Made by a program: the position numbers and the translations under genes. The notes beneath the pieces are model-generated. The model did no database searches. It had not been told where the DNA came from and saw only the letters and a list, made by a program, of their open reading frames with translations. 64,000 nt of DNA from Prevotella sp. (GTDB lineage Bacteria > Bacteroidota > Bacteroidia > Bacteroidales > Bacteroidaceae): contig JAFVGZ010000017.1 of NCBI GenBank assembly GCA_017478025.1, positions 44,329 through 108,328 on the forward strand. The letters are read 5' to 3'. Each line of letters opens with the position of its first letter. The first letter of the stretch is position 1. Below, piece after piece: positions 34,515 to 43,501 of the stretch.

Positions 34515-35210
34515 TCAGGTCAGATAGATGTCATCTGACCGCCACGAAGGATGTGTCGGCTCATGTTCACTGCGTGACATACGCAGGATATTTGATATAT
34601 GCCATATCGCTATGCCAGCCGTAACGGCGACATTCAGCGAGTGTTTCGTGCCATATTGCGGTATCTCAAGACAGTCATCACACATGTCAACGACCTCTTG
34701 TCGCACTCCCTTCACCTCGTTGCCAAGGATGATGGCCAGGGGGGAAGATGGAAGAGGGGTGAGGGATGAGGGGTGAGGGTTGGTGGATGAGGGCTCAAAG
34801 GACAAGGGTATGAAGTCCTGCAGCATTGTGGAACCGTGGCATTGCTCCATCGCAAGCACTGTGTATCCGTCGCTTTTCAGCTGCCTGACCGCCTCACAGG
34901 GGTCTTTGAAGTAACGCCAACTGACGCTCTCCTCAGCTCCGAGGGCCGTCTTGTGTATCTCTTGCGAGGCCTTCAGCGAGCTGTCGCGCACCACCGTAGT
35001 GCCGTCATCAGCCATCACCGGTTCAGGTGTGGCAGTGATGCCGCAGAGGTAAAGCGCCTCAATGCGAAAGGCATCAGCCGTGCGGAATATGCTTCCGACA
35101 TTATAAAGCGACCGCACATCATCGAGCACGACGATGAGTGGCAGCTTCTCCGACTGCTTGAATTGCTCCACCGACAAGCGGTGCATCTCTATGGCTGAGG
35201 TCTTTTTCAA
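34515..35210 (-). CDS. TrmH/SpoU-family RNA methyltransferase with in-frame repeat insertion
   Basis: A 231-residue SPOUT enzyme expected to 2'-O-methylate rRNA or tRNA using AdoMet. Motif 1 is NVGSIFRTADAF, motif 2 LAIILGNEVKGV, and motif 3 EIPQYGTKHSLNVAVTAGIA with the trefoil knot. Directly before motif 2, residues about 143-160 are a Ser/Pro/Thr-rich low-complexity piece (SSTNPHPSSLTPLPSSP). It is encoded by the CCCTCATCC repeat family and absent from ordinary relatives as I know them. The insertion lies in a loop, so activity is plausible. The target nucleotide is unknown. Confidence 0.9.
   Translation of the reverse strand: MKKTSAIEMHRLSVEQFKQSEKLPLIVVLDDVRSLYNVGSIFRTADAFRIEALYLCGITATPEPVMADDGTTVVRDSSLKASQEIHKTALGAEESVSWRYFKDPCEAVRQLKSDGYTVLAMEQCHGSTMLQDFIPLSFEPSSTNPHPSSLTPLPSSPLAIILGNEVKGVRQEVVDMCDDCLEIPQYGTKHSLNVAVTAGIAIWHISNILRMSRSEHEPTHPSWRSDDIYLT
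34741..34800 (-). repeat. CCCTCATCC low-complexity insertion inside the TrmH-like gene
   Basis: GAGGGGTGAGGGAT / GAGGGGTGAGGGTT units of 14 bp, the reverse complement of the intergenic array at 1646-1757, read through in frame as Ser/Pro-rich sequence. Confidence 0.8.
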
Positions 35211-35284
35211 ATTGAAAGTTGATGAATTGAGAATTGAAAGTTGGTTTGATAAACCCCGTCATTGGGGGCGTATGCTGCTCTGTT

Positions 35285-35363
35285 GCCCTTTCAGGGCGTA
35301 ATTACTGACTGTGTTCAGACCCAGGGCGCTGCCCTGGGCTATAAGCTTTTGCCCTTCCAGGGC
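35285..35363. repeat. Two palindromes of the GCCCTTTCAGGGC family
   Basis: GCCCTTTCAGGGC (35285-35297) and GCCCTTCCAGGGC (35351-35363), separated by a GCGCTGCCCTGGGC block, between trmH and the sufS 3' repeats. Confidence 0.6.
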
Positions 35364-35374
35364 GCGTTTTCATC

Positions 35375-35549
35375 AAAACATCGCGGCCACCCGCTTGATG
35401 CCATTGACGAGGGTTCATAAAACATAGCGGCCACTCGCTTGATGCCGTTGACGAGGGTTCCTAAAACATCGCGGCCACCCGCTTAATGCCATTGACGAGG
35501 GTTCCTAAAACATCGCGGCCACTCGCCTTATGCCATTGACGAGGGCATC
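35375..35549 (-). repeat. 44-bp tandem array made of the sufS 3' end (four copies)
   Basis: AAAACATCGCGGCCACYCGC and its continuation recur at 35375, 35419, 35463 and 35507. The last copy is the 3' end of sufS itself with its TAG stop; three further copies follow the stop. The period is 44 bp, twice the 22-bp spacing of other arrays here. Confidence 0.9.
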
Positions 35550-36725
35550 CACCTCTTCTTTGGTGTTATAGAGGGCAAAGGAGGCTCTCACGGTGCCGTT
35601 GATGCCAAGGCGTTGCATCAGCGGTTCAGCGCAATGGTGGCCTGTTCGCACTGCTATACCGAGGCGATCGAGCAGCGTTCCCATGTCCAGGTGGTGTATA
35701 TCACCCACCAGAAACGAGATTACAGCGTCACGCCGGTCTGCATCCAGGGGTCCGAAGATGCGCATTCCCGGAACCGTCTGCATCTGTTCAAGGGCATATC
35801 GAGTCAGTTCGCGCTCATGTCGCTCGATGTTTTCCATACCGATGGACTCCATATAGTCTATTGCCTGCGCCAGACCGTGGGTGGCGATATAGTCGGGAGT
35901 GCCTGCCTCAAACTTATACGGCAGGTCTGCGAAGGTCGTTTTCTCAAATGATACCGTTCCTATCATCTCGCCTCCCCCCTGATATGGCGGCATGGCATCA
36001 AGGTATTTCTCCTTGCCATAGAGCACGCCGATGCCCGTAGGACCGTACATTTTGTGGCCTGAGAAGGCGTAGAAGTCGCAGTCCAACGCCTGCACGTCAA
36101 CCTTGATATGGGGTGCTGACTGTGCTCCGTCAATCATACAGGGCACTCCGTGACGGTGCGCCGTAGCCACAATGTCCTTCACGGGGTTCACTGTACCAAG
36201 GACATTGCTCACATGTGTCACGCTGACAAGGCGCGTCCGCTCATTGAACAGCCCCTCGAAAGCCTGCAAATCCAGCAGTCCTTCATCGCTCATGGGTATC
36301 ACCCGCACCTTGATGCCATTGCGTTCAGCCTGCAATTGCCACGGCACGATGTTGGAATGGTGCTCCATTGCCGACACTATTACCTCGTCACCCTCGTGCA
36401 TGAAGGCAGCAGTAAAGCTGGAAGCCACAAGGTTTATGCTCTCCGTGGTGCCTCGGGTGAAGATGATTTCTCGCGTGGAACCGGCGTTTATGAACCCTCT
36501 GACGCGCTCACGGGCCGCCTCATGCAGGTCCGTGGCCTGCTGCGACAGGTAGTGTACGCCCCGATGCACGTTGGCATTGACGTTCAGATACTCCTCACGC
36601 ATGGCGTCAAGGACGCACAATGGCTTCTGCGTCGTAGCGCCATTGTCAAGGTATATCAACGGATACTTACCGTAAATGGTGCGTGATAGTATGGGGAAAT
36701 CCTTGCGGATGGAGGCTTGATTCAT
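35505..36725 (-). CDS. sufS: Cysteine desulfurase SufS
   Basis: This PLP enzyme takes sulfur from cysteine for iron-sulfur cluster assembly. The 406-residue length is usual. The PLP lysine is in FSGHKMYGPTGIGVLYG (about 225) and the catalytic cysteine in VRTGHHCAEPLMQ (about 362). TRGTTESINLVA and VSAMEHHSNIVPW are the cofactor-binding parts of the group II (SufS/CsdA) type. It is the last gene of the sufB-sufC-sufD-sufS run. Its partner sufE lies apart at 53114. The 3' 44 bases are tandemly repeated past the stop codon. Confidence 0.96.
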   Translation of the reverse strand: MNQASIRKDFPILSRTIYGKYPLIYLDNGATTQKPLCVLDAMREEYLNVNANVHRGVHYLSQQATDLHEAARERVRGFINAGSTREIIFTRGTTESINLVASSFTAAFMHEGDEVIVSAMEHHSNIVPWQLQAERNGIKVRVIPMSDEGLLDLQAFEGLFNERTRLVSVTHVSNVLGTVNPVKDIVATAHRHGVPCMIDGAQSAPHIKVDVQALDCDFYAFSGHKMYGPTGIGVLYGKEKYLDAMPPYQGGGEMIGTVSFEKTTFADLPYKFEAGTPDYIATHGLAQAIDYMESIGMENIERHERELTRYALEQMQTVPGMRIFGPLDADRRDAVISFLVGDIHHLDMGTLLDRLGIAVRTGHHCAEPLMQRLGINGTVRASFALYNTKEEVDALVNGIRRVAAMF

Positions 36726-36865
36726 TGCGGTTTGAGGTTAAGTCCCCGCGGAGCGCTCGGCACTTGTGACGCTTTGCTCAGCAAAGAACCACGGGGCACG
36801 GTGGCTGTTCGTTATGCTCTGAAGCGGCGGGCGTTAATTCGTTAATTTGCTAGTTTGTTAATTTG
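36726..36865. repeat. sufD-sufS spacer with low-complexity repeat
   Basis: The spacer holds a CCCCGCGG / CCACGGGG-type inverted pair (36742-36796) and a TTAATTCGTTAATTTG low-complexity stretch (36834-36873) running into the sufD stop codon. Confidence 0.5.
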
Positions 36866-38116
36866 TTAATTCGAACATATCCTGCATGAGCCGCAACGGT
36901 CCTCTTTTGACAGGCGTTTCTCTGCAAGGATGTGTATTCTGTCACGCAGTCCGTGCCAATGCAGCTCATCCACTACCTGCGATATGAAGGCATTCTTAAG
37001 CAATGTGCGAGCTGTTTCGAGGGGTATTCCGCGCTGTTGCATATAGAATAGCGCGCTCTCATCCATCACCCCGACCGTGGAGCCGTGGGCACATTTCACG
37101 TCATCGGCATAGATTTCGAGCATGGGCTGGGTGTACATCCTCGCCGTGTCAGAGGCACACATATTGTTGTTTGTCTCCTGAGAGTAGGTCTGTCCGGCCC
37201 CCTCCCTGACTAGAATACGGCCTGCAAAGGCACCTACAGCCTCGTCATCTACCACATATTTATATAACTCATTGGATGAACAGCGCGGCACCTGATGGTC
37301 TATCAGCGTATTGTTGTCCACGTGCTGGTGTCCGTCGGCAATGACAGCACCGTTCATAGTCACGTCACTACCCTCCCCCGCCAGCATGATATCGGTGCCA
37401 TTTCGGGTGATGCCATTAGAGAGAGTGATGCTGTTATGACGCACCACGGCATCGCGGTCAGCCTTCACATACAGGTTGCTGAAGCGACGACAACGGCTGT
37501 CTGTCTCCTCCACCTCATACATATCAAGGTGCGCATTGTCCTTGCAGAACACCTCCACGACCTGCAACGTGAGGTATTGGGGAGCTGCAGAGCCCTCCTC
37601 TGATGCTGATTCTCCTGCGGCACTAGCCTGCTTTGCATGGTCAACGAAGAAGATTGTGGCCTCACTACTCTCTTCCATAATGATGAGAATGCGCCTCAAT
37701 ATCATTGTATCCTGAGCGCCGCTGAGGATATTTTCTATGCGTATGGGGTTCTTGCACACTGTTCCTTTAGGGATATATACCACCAGAGCATCATACGCCA
37801 GCGCCGTATTGAGCGCCGTCAGAGCATCGTTGCCGTCGGCAATGCGGTTGTAATAGGGCGTGACATCAATGGGCGCGGCGCTGACAGGATACACATAGTC
37901 CGCACCCTTTATGGTGTAAGGCGATAGCGACATCCCATAATTGGGGGCAAAAGCCTCAGCCACATCAGTGTAACGGTAGCGCTCCACCTTGCGCGAAGGG
38001 AAGCCAAGAGCCTTGAAAGTCTCCATCGCTGCCTCGCGCTGAGCATTCAGCACGGCGCTGCACCGCTCACCGAGCAGCGGTAGAATGTCGTTATATAGTT
38101 GTACGTATTGGTTCAC
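36866..38116 (-). CDS. sufD: SufD, Fe-S cluster scaffold subunit
   Basis: The 416-residue protein is the SufB paralogue of the SufBC2D scaffold. The start MNQYVQLYNDILPLLG is followed by an LGFPSRKVERYRYTDV segment seen in SufD. The beta-helix core carries DIMLAGEGSDVTMNGAV, and the C-terminus has DDVKCAHGSTVGVMDESALFYMQQRGI with the conserved His that helps build the cluster. It ends in CGSCRICSN, an extra Cys cluster typical of some Bacteroidetes forms. It lies between sufC and sufS, about 110-140 bp from each. Confidence 0.95.
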   Translation of the reverse strand: MNQYVQLYNDILPLLGERCSAVLNAQREAAMETFKALGFPSRKVERYRYTDVAEAFAPNYGMSLSPYTIKGADYVYPVSAAPIDVTPYYNRIADGNDALTALNTALAYDALVVYIPKGTVCKNPIRIENILSGAQDTMILRRILIIMEESSEATIFFVDHAKQASAAGESASEEGSAAPQYLTLQVVEVFCKDNAHLDMYEVEETDSRCRRFSNLYVKADRDAVVRHNSITLSNGITRNGTDIMLAGEGSDVTMNGAVIADGHQHVDNNTLIDHQVPRCSSNELYKYVVDDEAVGAFAGRILVREGAGQTYSQETNNNMCASDTARMYTQPMLEIYADDVKCAHGSTVGVMDESALFYMQQRGIPLETARTLLKNAFISQVVDELHWHGLRDRIHILAEKRLSKEDRCGSCRICSN

Positions 38117-38225
38117 AATTGCGGATTGTCATTATTATCTGTCTGCAATGGTATTGCAGACTCTTTAACGAAATAACTCTGTGTTCTGCAATGGCATTGC
38201 AGGTCTTTAACGAACTGATTATGCC

Positions 38226-38972
38226 TTATGCATTCTGAATTATAAACTCAAAGCCCTCTTCCTCAATCTTCTGTGCCAGTTCCGGGCCTCCGGTCTTCAC
38301 TATTCTACCGTCTATAAGCACGTGCACCACATCGGGTTTGATGTAGTCCAGCAGTCGCTGATAATGTGTGATGATGATGCCCGATGTCTCCGGAGTACGC
38401 AGTTTGTTGAAGCCGGTCGCCACAATGCGCAGGGCATCCACGTCCAAACCAGAGTCTGTCTCGTCGAGAATGCAGAACGTTGGCTCCAGCATTGCCATCT
38501 GGAATATCTCATTGCGCTTCTTCTCACCGCCTGAAAAGCCCTCATTCACTGAGCGGCTCATCAGCTTCTGGTCCATCTCCACCATCTGTCTCTTCTCCTT
38601 CATCATCTTAATGAAGTCGGCAGCCTTGATGGGTTCCTCCCCTTTTGACTTGCGTTTGGCATTCACAGCGGCCTTGATAAAGTTGGTCATTGACACTCCG
38701 GGAATCTCCACAGGCATCTGAAACGACATGAATATGCCGGCATTAGCGCGCTCATCGGGCGTCATTGCCAGCAGGTCCTCACCGTTGAAGGTTATCGTTC
38801 CCTCCGTCACTTCGTATGCGGGATTACCCACTATCACATTGCTCAAGGTGCTCTTTCCTGCACCATTGGTGCCCATCAGTGCGTGCATCTCACCGTCGCG
38901 GATGGTCAGACTCACACCTTTTAATATCTCTTTATCGCCTGCCTTGGCGTGCAAATTCTTTATCTCAAGCAT
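38226..38972 (-). CDS. sufC: SufC, ABC-type ATPase of the SUF scaffold
   Basis: A 248-residue ATPase that drives SufB-SufD movements during cluster assembly. Walker A is GTNGAGKST, the signature motif region is NEGFSGGEKKRNEI, Walker B is CILDETDSGLDVDALR and the switch histidine is in IIITHYQRLLDYI. No membrane segments are present, as expected for this soluble ABC protein. It follows sufB by 97 bp. Confidence 0.97.
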   Translation of the reverse strand: MLEIKNLHAKAGDKEILKGVSLTIRDGEMHALMGTNGAGKSTLSNVIVGNPAYEVTEGTITFNGEDLLAMTPDERANAGIFMSFQMPVEIPGVSMTNFIKAAVNAKRKSKGEEPIKAADFIKMMKEKRQMVEMDQKLMSRSVNEGFSGGEKKRNEIFQMAMLEPTFCILDETDSGLDVDALRIVATGFNKLRTPETSGIIITHYQRLLDYIKPDVVHVLIDGRIVKTGGPELAQKIEEEGFEFIIQNA

Positions 38973-38984
38973 TTATATATATTG

Positions 38985-39068
38985 AAAAATGAGAATTAAA
39001 ATTTAAAATTGTACATGGTACATTGTAAATTGTAAATTGTACATGGTAAATTGTACATGGTACATCTC
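38985..39068. repeat. TTGTACATGGTACA / AATTGTAAATTG low-complexity spacer
   Basis: Short words TGTACATGGTACAT and TTGTAAATTG recur between sufB and sufC. This is a dispersed Bacteroidetes-type spacer repeat; no promoter is obvious. Confidence 0.55.
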
Positions 39069-39069
39069 C

Positions 39070-40524
39070 TTATCCCACGCTGCCTTCCAAGCTTACGCTG
39101 AGCAGTTTCTGGGCTTCTACGGCAAATTCCATCGGCAGTTTCTGCAGCACTTCCTTGGCATATCCGTTGACTATCAGCCCTATGGCATCCTCTGTTGAGA
39201 GTCCTCGCTGGTTGCAGTAGAGCAACTGCGCCTCGCTGATTTTGGATGTAGTGGCCTCATGCTCCACCACCGCGCTGTCGTTCCTGATGTCCATGTAGGG
39301 GAAAGTATGGGCTCCGCAGTTGCTGCCCAGGAGCAAAGAGTCGCACGACGAATAGTTTCTTGCGCCCTTGGCCTGCGATGTAGCACGCACCAGACCGCGG
39401 TAGGAGTTCTGCGAATGGCCCGCCGAGATGCCCTTTGAGATGATTGTCGATGTGGTATTGCGCCCCATGTGTATCATTTTCGTGCCCGTATCGGCCTCCT
39501 GATAGTTGTTGGTGAGGGCTACGGAATAGAACTCTGCCGATGAACCGTCGCCTCTGAGGACACATGACGGGTACTTCCACGTGATGGCAGAGCCGGTCTC
39601 TACCTGCGTCCATGACAGTTTGCTGTTCACTCCCCTCAGGTCTCCGCGCTTCGTCACAAGGTTCAGCACGCCGCCTTTTCCCTCTTCATCACCCGGGTAC
39701 CAGTTCTGGACAGTAGAGTATTTCACCTCTGCTCTGTCCTTTACCACTATCTCTACGATGGCGGCATGCAGTTGGTTCTCATCGCGCATAGGTGCTGTGC
39801 AGCCCTCTAAATATGACACGTATGAGTCATCGTCTGCTATTATCAGCGTGCGCTCAAACTGTCCTGTGCCTGCTGCATTGATGCGGAAGTAGGATGACAG
39901 TTCCATAGGACACCTCACTCCTCGCGGTATATAAACAAATGAGCCGTCAGAGAAGACGGCACTGTTGAGGGCAGCGAAGAAGTTATCACGATATGGAACG
40001 ACGCTGCCGAGGTACTCCCTCACCAGGTCGGGGTGCTCCTTTACCGCCTCACCGATAGACATAAAGATGATTCCCTTCTCCCTGAGCTTGTCCTTGTAGG
40101 TGGTCTTCACCGACACGGAGTCCATGATGGCATCTACGGCCACGCCTGCAAGAGCCAGACGCTCTTCAAGCGGAATGCCCAGTTTCTCAAATGTTTTCTC
40201 CACCTCAGGGTCTATCCCACCCTTTCCGTCGCCCATGGCGTTGTTGCGTTTGGTCATTGGGTCTGCGTAATAGGAAATGGCCTGATAGTCTATTGGCGGC
40301 ACATGGACATGTCCCCAAGTGGGTTGCGTCATTGTCTGCCAGTGACGGAAAGCCTTCAGGCGGAAGTCCAAAAGCCAGTCCGGCTCACCCTTCTTTGCCG
40401 AGATGAGCCGCACGATGTCCTCTGTCAGTCCTGCCGGAATCTTCTCTGTCTGCACATCGGTGATGAAGCCATGCTCATACTTCTGCTCCGCCACACGTCG
40501 CACAAATGCGTTGTTATCTGACAT
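39070..40524 (-). CDS. sufB: SufB, Fe-S cluster scaffold subunit
   Basis: The 484-residue protein is the main scaffold of the SUF system. Conserved segments are [57 protein letters not shown] and [20 protein letters not shown], which contains the candidate cluster or sulfur-accepting cysteine, then [21 protein letters not shown]. The start codon is 3 bp from the stop of the upstream histidine kinase, so the two genes are translated from the same message. Confidence 0.97.
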   Translation of the reverse strand: MSDNNAFVRRVAEQKYEHGFITDVQTEKIPAGLTEDIVRLISAKKGEPDWLLDFRLKAFRHWQTMTQPTWGHVHVPPIDYQAISYYADPMTKRNNAMGDGKGGIDPEVEKTFEKLGIPLEERLALAGVAVDAIMDSVSVKTTYKDKLREKGIIFMSIGEAVKEHPDLVREYLGSVVPYRDNFFAALNSAVFSDGSFVYIPRGVRCPMELSSYFRINAAGTGQFERTLIIADDDSYVSYLEGCTAPMRDENQLHAAIVEIVVKDRAEVKYSTVQNWYPGDEEGKGGVLNLVTKRGDLRGVNSKLSWTQVETGSAITWKYPSCVLRGDGSSAEFYSVALTNNYQEADTGTKMIHMGRNTTSTIISKGISAGHSQNSYRGLVRATSQAKGARNYSSCDSLLLGSNCGAHTFPYMDIRNDSAVVEHEATTSKISEAQLLYCNQRGLSTEDAIGLIVNGYAKEVLQKLPMEFAVEAQKLLSVSLEGSVG

Positions 40525-40527
40525 TTT

Positions 40528-42486
40528 CTACATTGAATCAATAGGGTGAATAAATACGAAGCGCGCTCCGTTCTTGTATGACGTGTCGAGCTTCACCTCT
40601 CCTCCCAGTGCCTTTGAGATGTTACGGCAGATAGACAGTCCCAGTCCGGTGCCGTTCTTAGAGTTCTCCAGCTTCTCAAAGCGCTTGAAGATCTTCTCTT
40701 CCTGACCTGCGGGCACGCCTTCTCCGGTATCTGTCACAGACAGTGTCAGCTTGCCCGGCGTCTCTGTCAGCGATGCGTGGATGTGTATCTCGCCTTCGCG
40801 GGTGTGCTTGATAGCATTGGTAAGGAAGTTTATTATCACCTGTCCGCAGCGGCGTGAGTCGGTCATAATCTTCATGTGGTCGGGCACATCAGTGGTGAAA
40901 TACAGCTTTATGTTGTTCGGACAGCGGTAAGACACCGTGCTCTGCGCCTGCTTGCATATCATGTTTGGCGATGCAGGCTCAAGGAACACCTTGTACTTTC
41001 CGCTCTCCATCTCTGATATGTCAAGTATATCGTTCACCAGTGTCAGCAGCAGTTCCGTGTTGCTGTTTATTATCTGGCCATATTTCGTCATCTCCTCGTC
41101 GGTCACCATCTCCCTCATCTGGGGCTCGCAAAGTATCTGTGAGAAGCCGCAGATAGCGTTCAGCGGCGTACGTATCTCGTGACTCATGTTCTGAAGGAAG
41201 AGCTTCTGCGTTGCGTTCGACTTCTTCAGGTTCTCTACTTCCTCCCTGTCCTTCTTCCTTCTTCCCTCTTCTTTCTTCAGTTCCTCATTCTTTTTACGGA
41301 AAAATATGGTGGTTATTATACATCCCACCACCAGCAGGAGCATGATGATAAAGGCCGTAATCCACAGTGTCCGCATCTCTTCCTTATGCTTCACGGCCTT
41401 CTGTTCGTCCAGCCTCGACTTTGCCGCTACCTCTTCCAGGGCTACATGGTTTGCTGCGGTCTGTATGGAGTCAAGGTACGTCAGTCGTGCCACCTCGGCG
41501 CTGTTCTCCAGCATCTTGTTGCCAGACTGCCTGCCGATGAAGGCTAACATGGAGTATTTCTCCACCACATCGCTCAGCGTTCGCGCTGCTTTCTCGGCTG
41601 CGCCCCACTGCTTGTTGGCGATGTTTCTATACGCCTCCATCCTCGCCTGCCTCTCTTCGCCTGCGTCATAGCTATGCGTCTGGCAGTAGTCGCTCCACAT
41701 GGCGCAGTACCTTTCCGTGTTTGCCTTGTCCATCTGCTTGGCATAGAGCTCCGCATATCGCTCATAGAGCTGCAGCGTATCCTGCATGGACCGAGCCACG
41801 GCCATACCCTTATCAAGGTATATCAGGGCTGAGTCTGACTCTGCGTCATACAGTTTTGAAAGGCTTATACACGTCGGTGCGAGCGACATCTGCGGTATGT
41901 GTGGCTGCTCAGCCAGTGCCAGCTGATAGTAGCTCTTCGCCTTGTCATAGTCCCGACGGTCTGCATAAAGCAATCCGTAGTTGGAGTAAGCCTGGAATAT
42001 ACCGTAGTGATCACCCGCCGCCTTCGCCTCGTTATAGGTGCGCAGCACCATGTCAAAGGCAGCTGCCGTGAGGTGCTTGCGGCGATAGTGGTCACAGAGC
42101 ATGGCTACGGACTCCTGGAAAGAGCTCATGTCGCCTACCTCCTGACACACATCGCGCATGTTTCCGACGGCCTTCTCCATATTCTCTGTCGTGCCGTGGT
42201 CACGGAAATACTCCAGCAGCATCCTTGCTGCCAGCACTCTTCCTGCCGCCTCGCCGCTCTTCTGCGCCATGCCGTCAAGCTTCTCTGAATAGAAAAGCAC
42301 AGAGTCATAATTCTCCGCGCTTTTTTTCGAAGCCTGATAGATAGCCATCAGCTCCTTAGACAACCGTTGTTCCTTAGCACGCTGCGGCCCTGCACCAGCG
42401 CCGTATGCCACAGAAAACACCCCACACATCAGCACCGTAAGCACGTCGCGCCACGTATGGTGTATCATGGATATTGTTTGTATCAT
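40528..42486 (-). CDS. TPR-containing sensor histidine kinase
   Basis: A 652-residue sensor. The N-terminal hydrophobic leader is followed by a helical TPR-type periplasmic region (YSNYGLLYADRRDYDKAKSYYQLALAEQP). A membrane helix lies at about 375-398 (TAFIIMLLLVVGCIITTIFF), then a coiled-coil and HisKA with the phospho-accepting His in NMSHEIRTPLNAICGF (about 436). The HATPase domain has INFLTNAIKHT, DTGEGVP and GTGLGLSI. There is no receiver domain and no response regulator nearby. It is the first gene of a unit running into sufB 3 bp later. A second Met at 42468 is an alternative start. Confidence 0.93.
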   Translation of the reverse strand: MIQTISMIHHTWRDVLTVLMCGVFSVAYGAGAGPQRAKEQRLSKELMAIYQASKKSAENYDSVLFYSEKLDGMAQKSGEAAGRVLAARMLLEYFRDHGTTENMEKAVGNMRDVCQEVGDMSSFQESVAMLCDHYRRKHLTAAAFDMVLRTYNEAKAAGDHYGIFQAYSNYGLLYADRRDYDKAKSYYQLALAEQPHIPQMSLAPTCISLSKLYDAESDSALIYLDKGMAVARSMQDTLQLYERYAELYAKQMDKANTERYCAMWSDYCQTHSYDAGEERQARMEAYRNIANKQWGAAEKAARTLSDVVEKYSMLAFIGRQSGNKMLENSAEVARLTYLDSIQTAANHVALEEVAAKSRLDEQKAVKHKEEMRTLWITAFIIMLLLVVGCIITTIFFRKKNEELKKEEGRRKKDREEVENLKKSNATQKLFLQNMSHEIRTPLNAICGFSQILCEPQMREMVTDEEMTKYGQIINSNTELLLTLVNDILDISEMESGKYKVFLEPASPNMICKQAQSTVSYRCPNNIKLYFTTDVPDHMKIMTDSRRCGQVIINFLTNAIKHTREGEIHIHASLTETPGKLTLSVTDTGEGVPAGQEEKIFKRFEKLENSKNGTGLGLSICRNISKALGGEVKLDTSYKNGARFVFIHPIDSM

Positions 42487-42514
42487 CCCTTATAGGTATT
42501 GTTAAAAATCGCCA

Positions 42515-42522
42515 CAAAGTTA
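42515..42522 (-). promoter_or_regulatory. Promoter -7 box for the kinase-suf operon
   Basis: Minus-strand TAACTTTG, with minus-strand CTTG at 42543-42546 (20-base spacer). The kinase starts 29 bases downstream. Confidence 0.6.
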
Positions 42523-42710
42523 CAATAATTTCCCAACAATAGCAAGCGAAAGCCGGAAAAATGTTTATTTTCTCACTTTTCTGATGATACATGACAGAAA
42601 CGTCCTTTACGAAAGAGATAGAATTGGGTCTTTCATTTTATTATATCTGACGATGTAACAGTGTTCATCAGTAATGACATAAACGCAGGTCAGCAGCCTA
42701 CAGTATAAGC

Positions 42711-42755
42711 ATTACGATAAATCTCCGTTGCGAATTTGCGGAGAATTATCGTAAT
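42711..42755. repeat. Long hairpin-forming inverted repeat
   Basis: ATTACGATAAATCTCCG (42711-42727) pairs with CGGAGAATTATCGTAAT (42739-42755) with one mismatch in 17, leaving an 11-base loop. It stands in a 365-bp gene-free gap between the kinase promoter and the duplicated AMP-ligase 3' end. No other gene is seen in 42523-42851. Confidence 0.85.
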
Positions 42756-42851
42756 TACCAAATGTATTAATGATTTTTTTCAGAATTATATGCGGCTCAA
42801 CTTGTATGCAGCGCCACTTTGCCTATGTAGTTGTACCGGCACGCACGGCTA

Positions 42852-43002
42852 CGTCAGTTTCTGTTCAGGCACTCCAGTATGCGGCGCTGTACATCGGCGG
42901 CGAGGGATTCTGCTGCGGCTTCCCCATTCTTTTCTGCGAGCGGACTGGGCTGGGCCTGCACCGGTGGCAGGTATTCCACGGTGATGTGATGAGGTGTGGG
43001 GA
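42852..43002 (-). pseudogene. Detached copy of the AMP-ligase/acyltransferase 3' end
   Basis: This stretch encodes, in frame, PTPHHITVEYLPPV, then a divergent piece (QAQPSPLAEKNGEAA), then ESLAADVQRRILECLNRN and a stop. It duplicates the C-terminus of the gene 43945-46686 (copy at 43943-44081). Both copies begin two bases past the stop codon and run in the same direction. There is no start and no upstream domain, so it is a fragment. Together the copies flank the HepT/MntA pair as direct repeats. Confidence 0.85.
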
Positions 43003-43147
43003 TGTGCTGACCGCGCAATTCGTCCAGTTTTGACTAGCCGAAGGTTCCATCCTCCCACATGCGGTCTATCTCATTCCGTGGTCTCTCTGCAAAGAGTAGC
43101 GAAAAAGTAAGGCGAAGAGTTACCATTCAATCGCACAACACGGAAAT

Positions 43148-43501
43148 TTATACTGGGTCTTTGTAAGAGTCAATAATCTCCTGAATTTGTGTTATCAGAG
43201 TGGGAATTATATTCTTTGCTACGTCCCATACAATGTAGTAGTTGACCCCCATATAGTCATGAACCAAACGATCACGCATACCTGCCATCTGTCGCCATGA
43301 TATACTTTGCCAAGAATATTTCACATCTGCAGGTATTTTTTTAGTAGCTTCTCCTATTATGGAAAGGCTTCGCGTTACAGCACGCTTTAAGGTTTCATCA
43401 CAAAGAAATTGCTCTATTTGCATTTCATCAGTGATTACAGAATGAACGTACAAACATTCATCAAGGATATGCAGAAGATATGGAATGTATGACTTATACA
43501 T
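43148..43501 (-). CDS. hepT: HepT-like HEPN toxin (DUF86)
   Basis: A 117-residue HEPN RNase-type toxin with the R-x4-H-x-Y catalytic motif in RDRLVHDYMG (about residue 79) and the family's AVTRSLSIIGEATKKIP segment. It normally cuts RNA until its MntA partner AMPylates the tyrosine near this motif. The start overlaps the end of mntA by 8 bp, the usual antitoxin-first order. Local sequence is AT-richer than neighbours, suggesting acquisition. The module lies between two copies of a neighbouring gene's 3' end. Confidence 0.92.
   Translation of the reverse strand: MYKSYIPYLLHILDECLYVHSVITDEMQIEQFLCDETLKRAVTRSLSIIGEATKKIPADVKYSWQSISWRQMAGMRDRLVHDYMGVNYYIVWDVAKNIIPTLITQIQEIIDSYKDPV

Noticed and set aside
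42849-43058. 69-codon minus-strand frame over the detached 3' copy
   Set aside because: It is in a different frame from the AMP-ligase sequence; the homologous frame is the fragment already listed.
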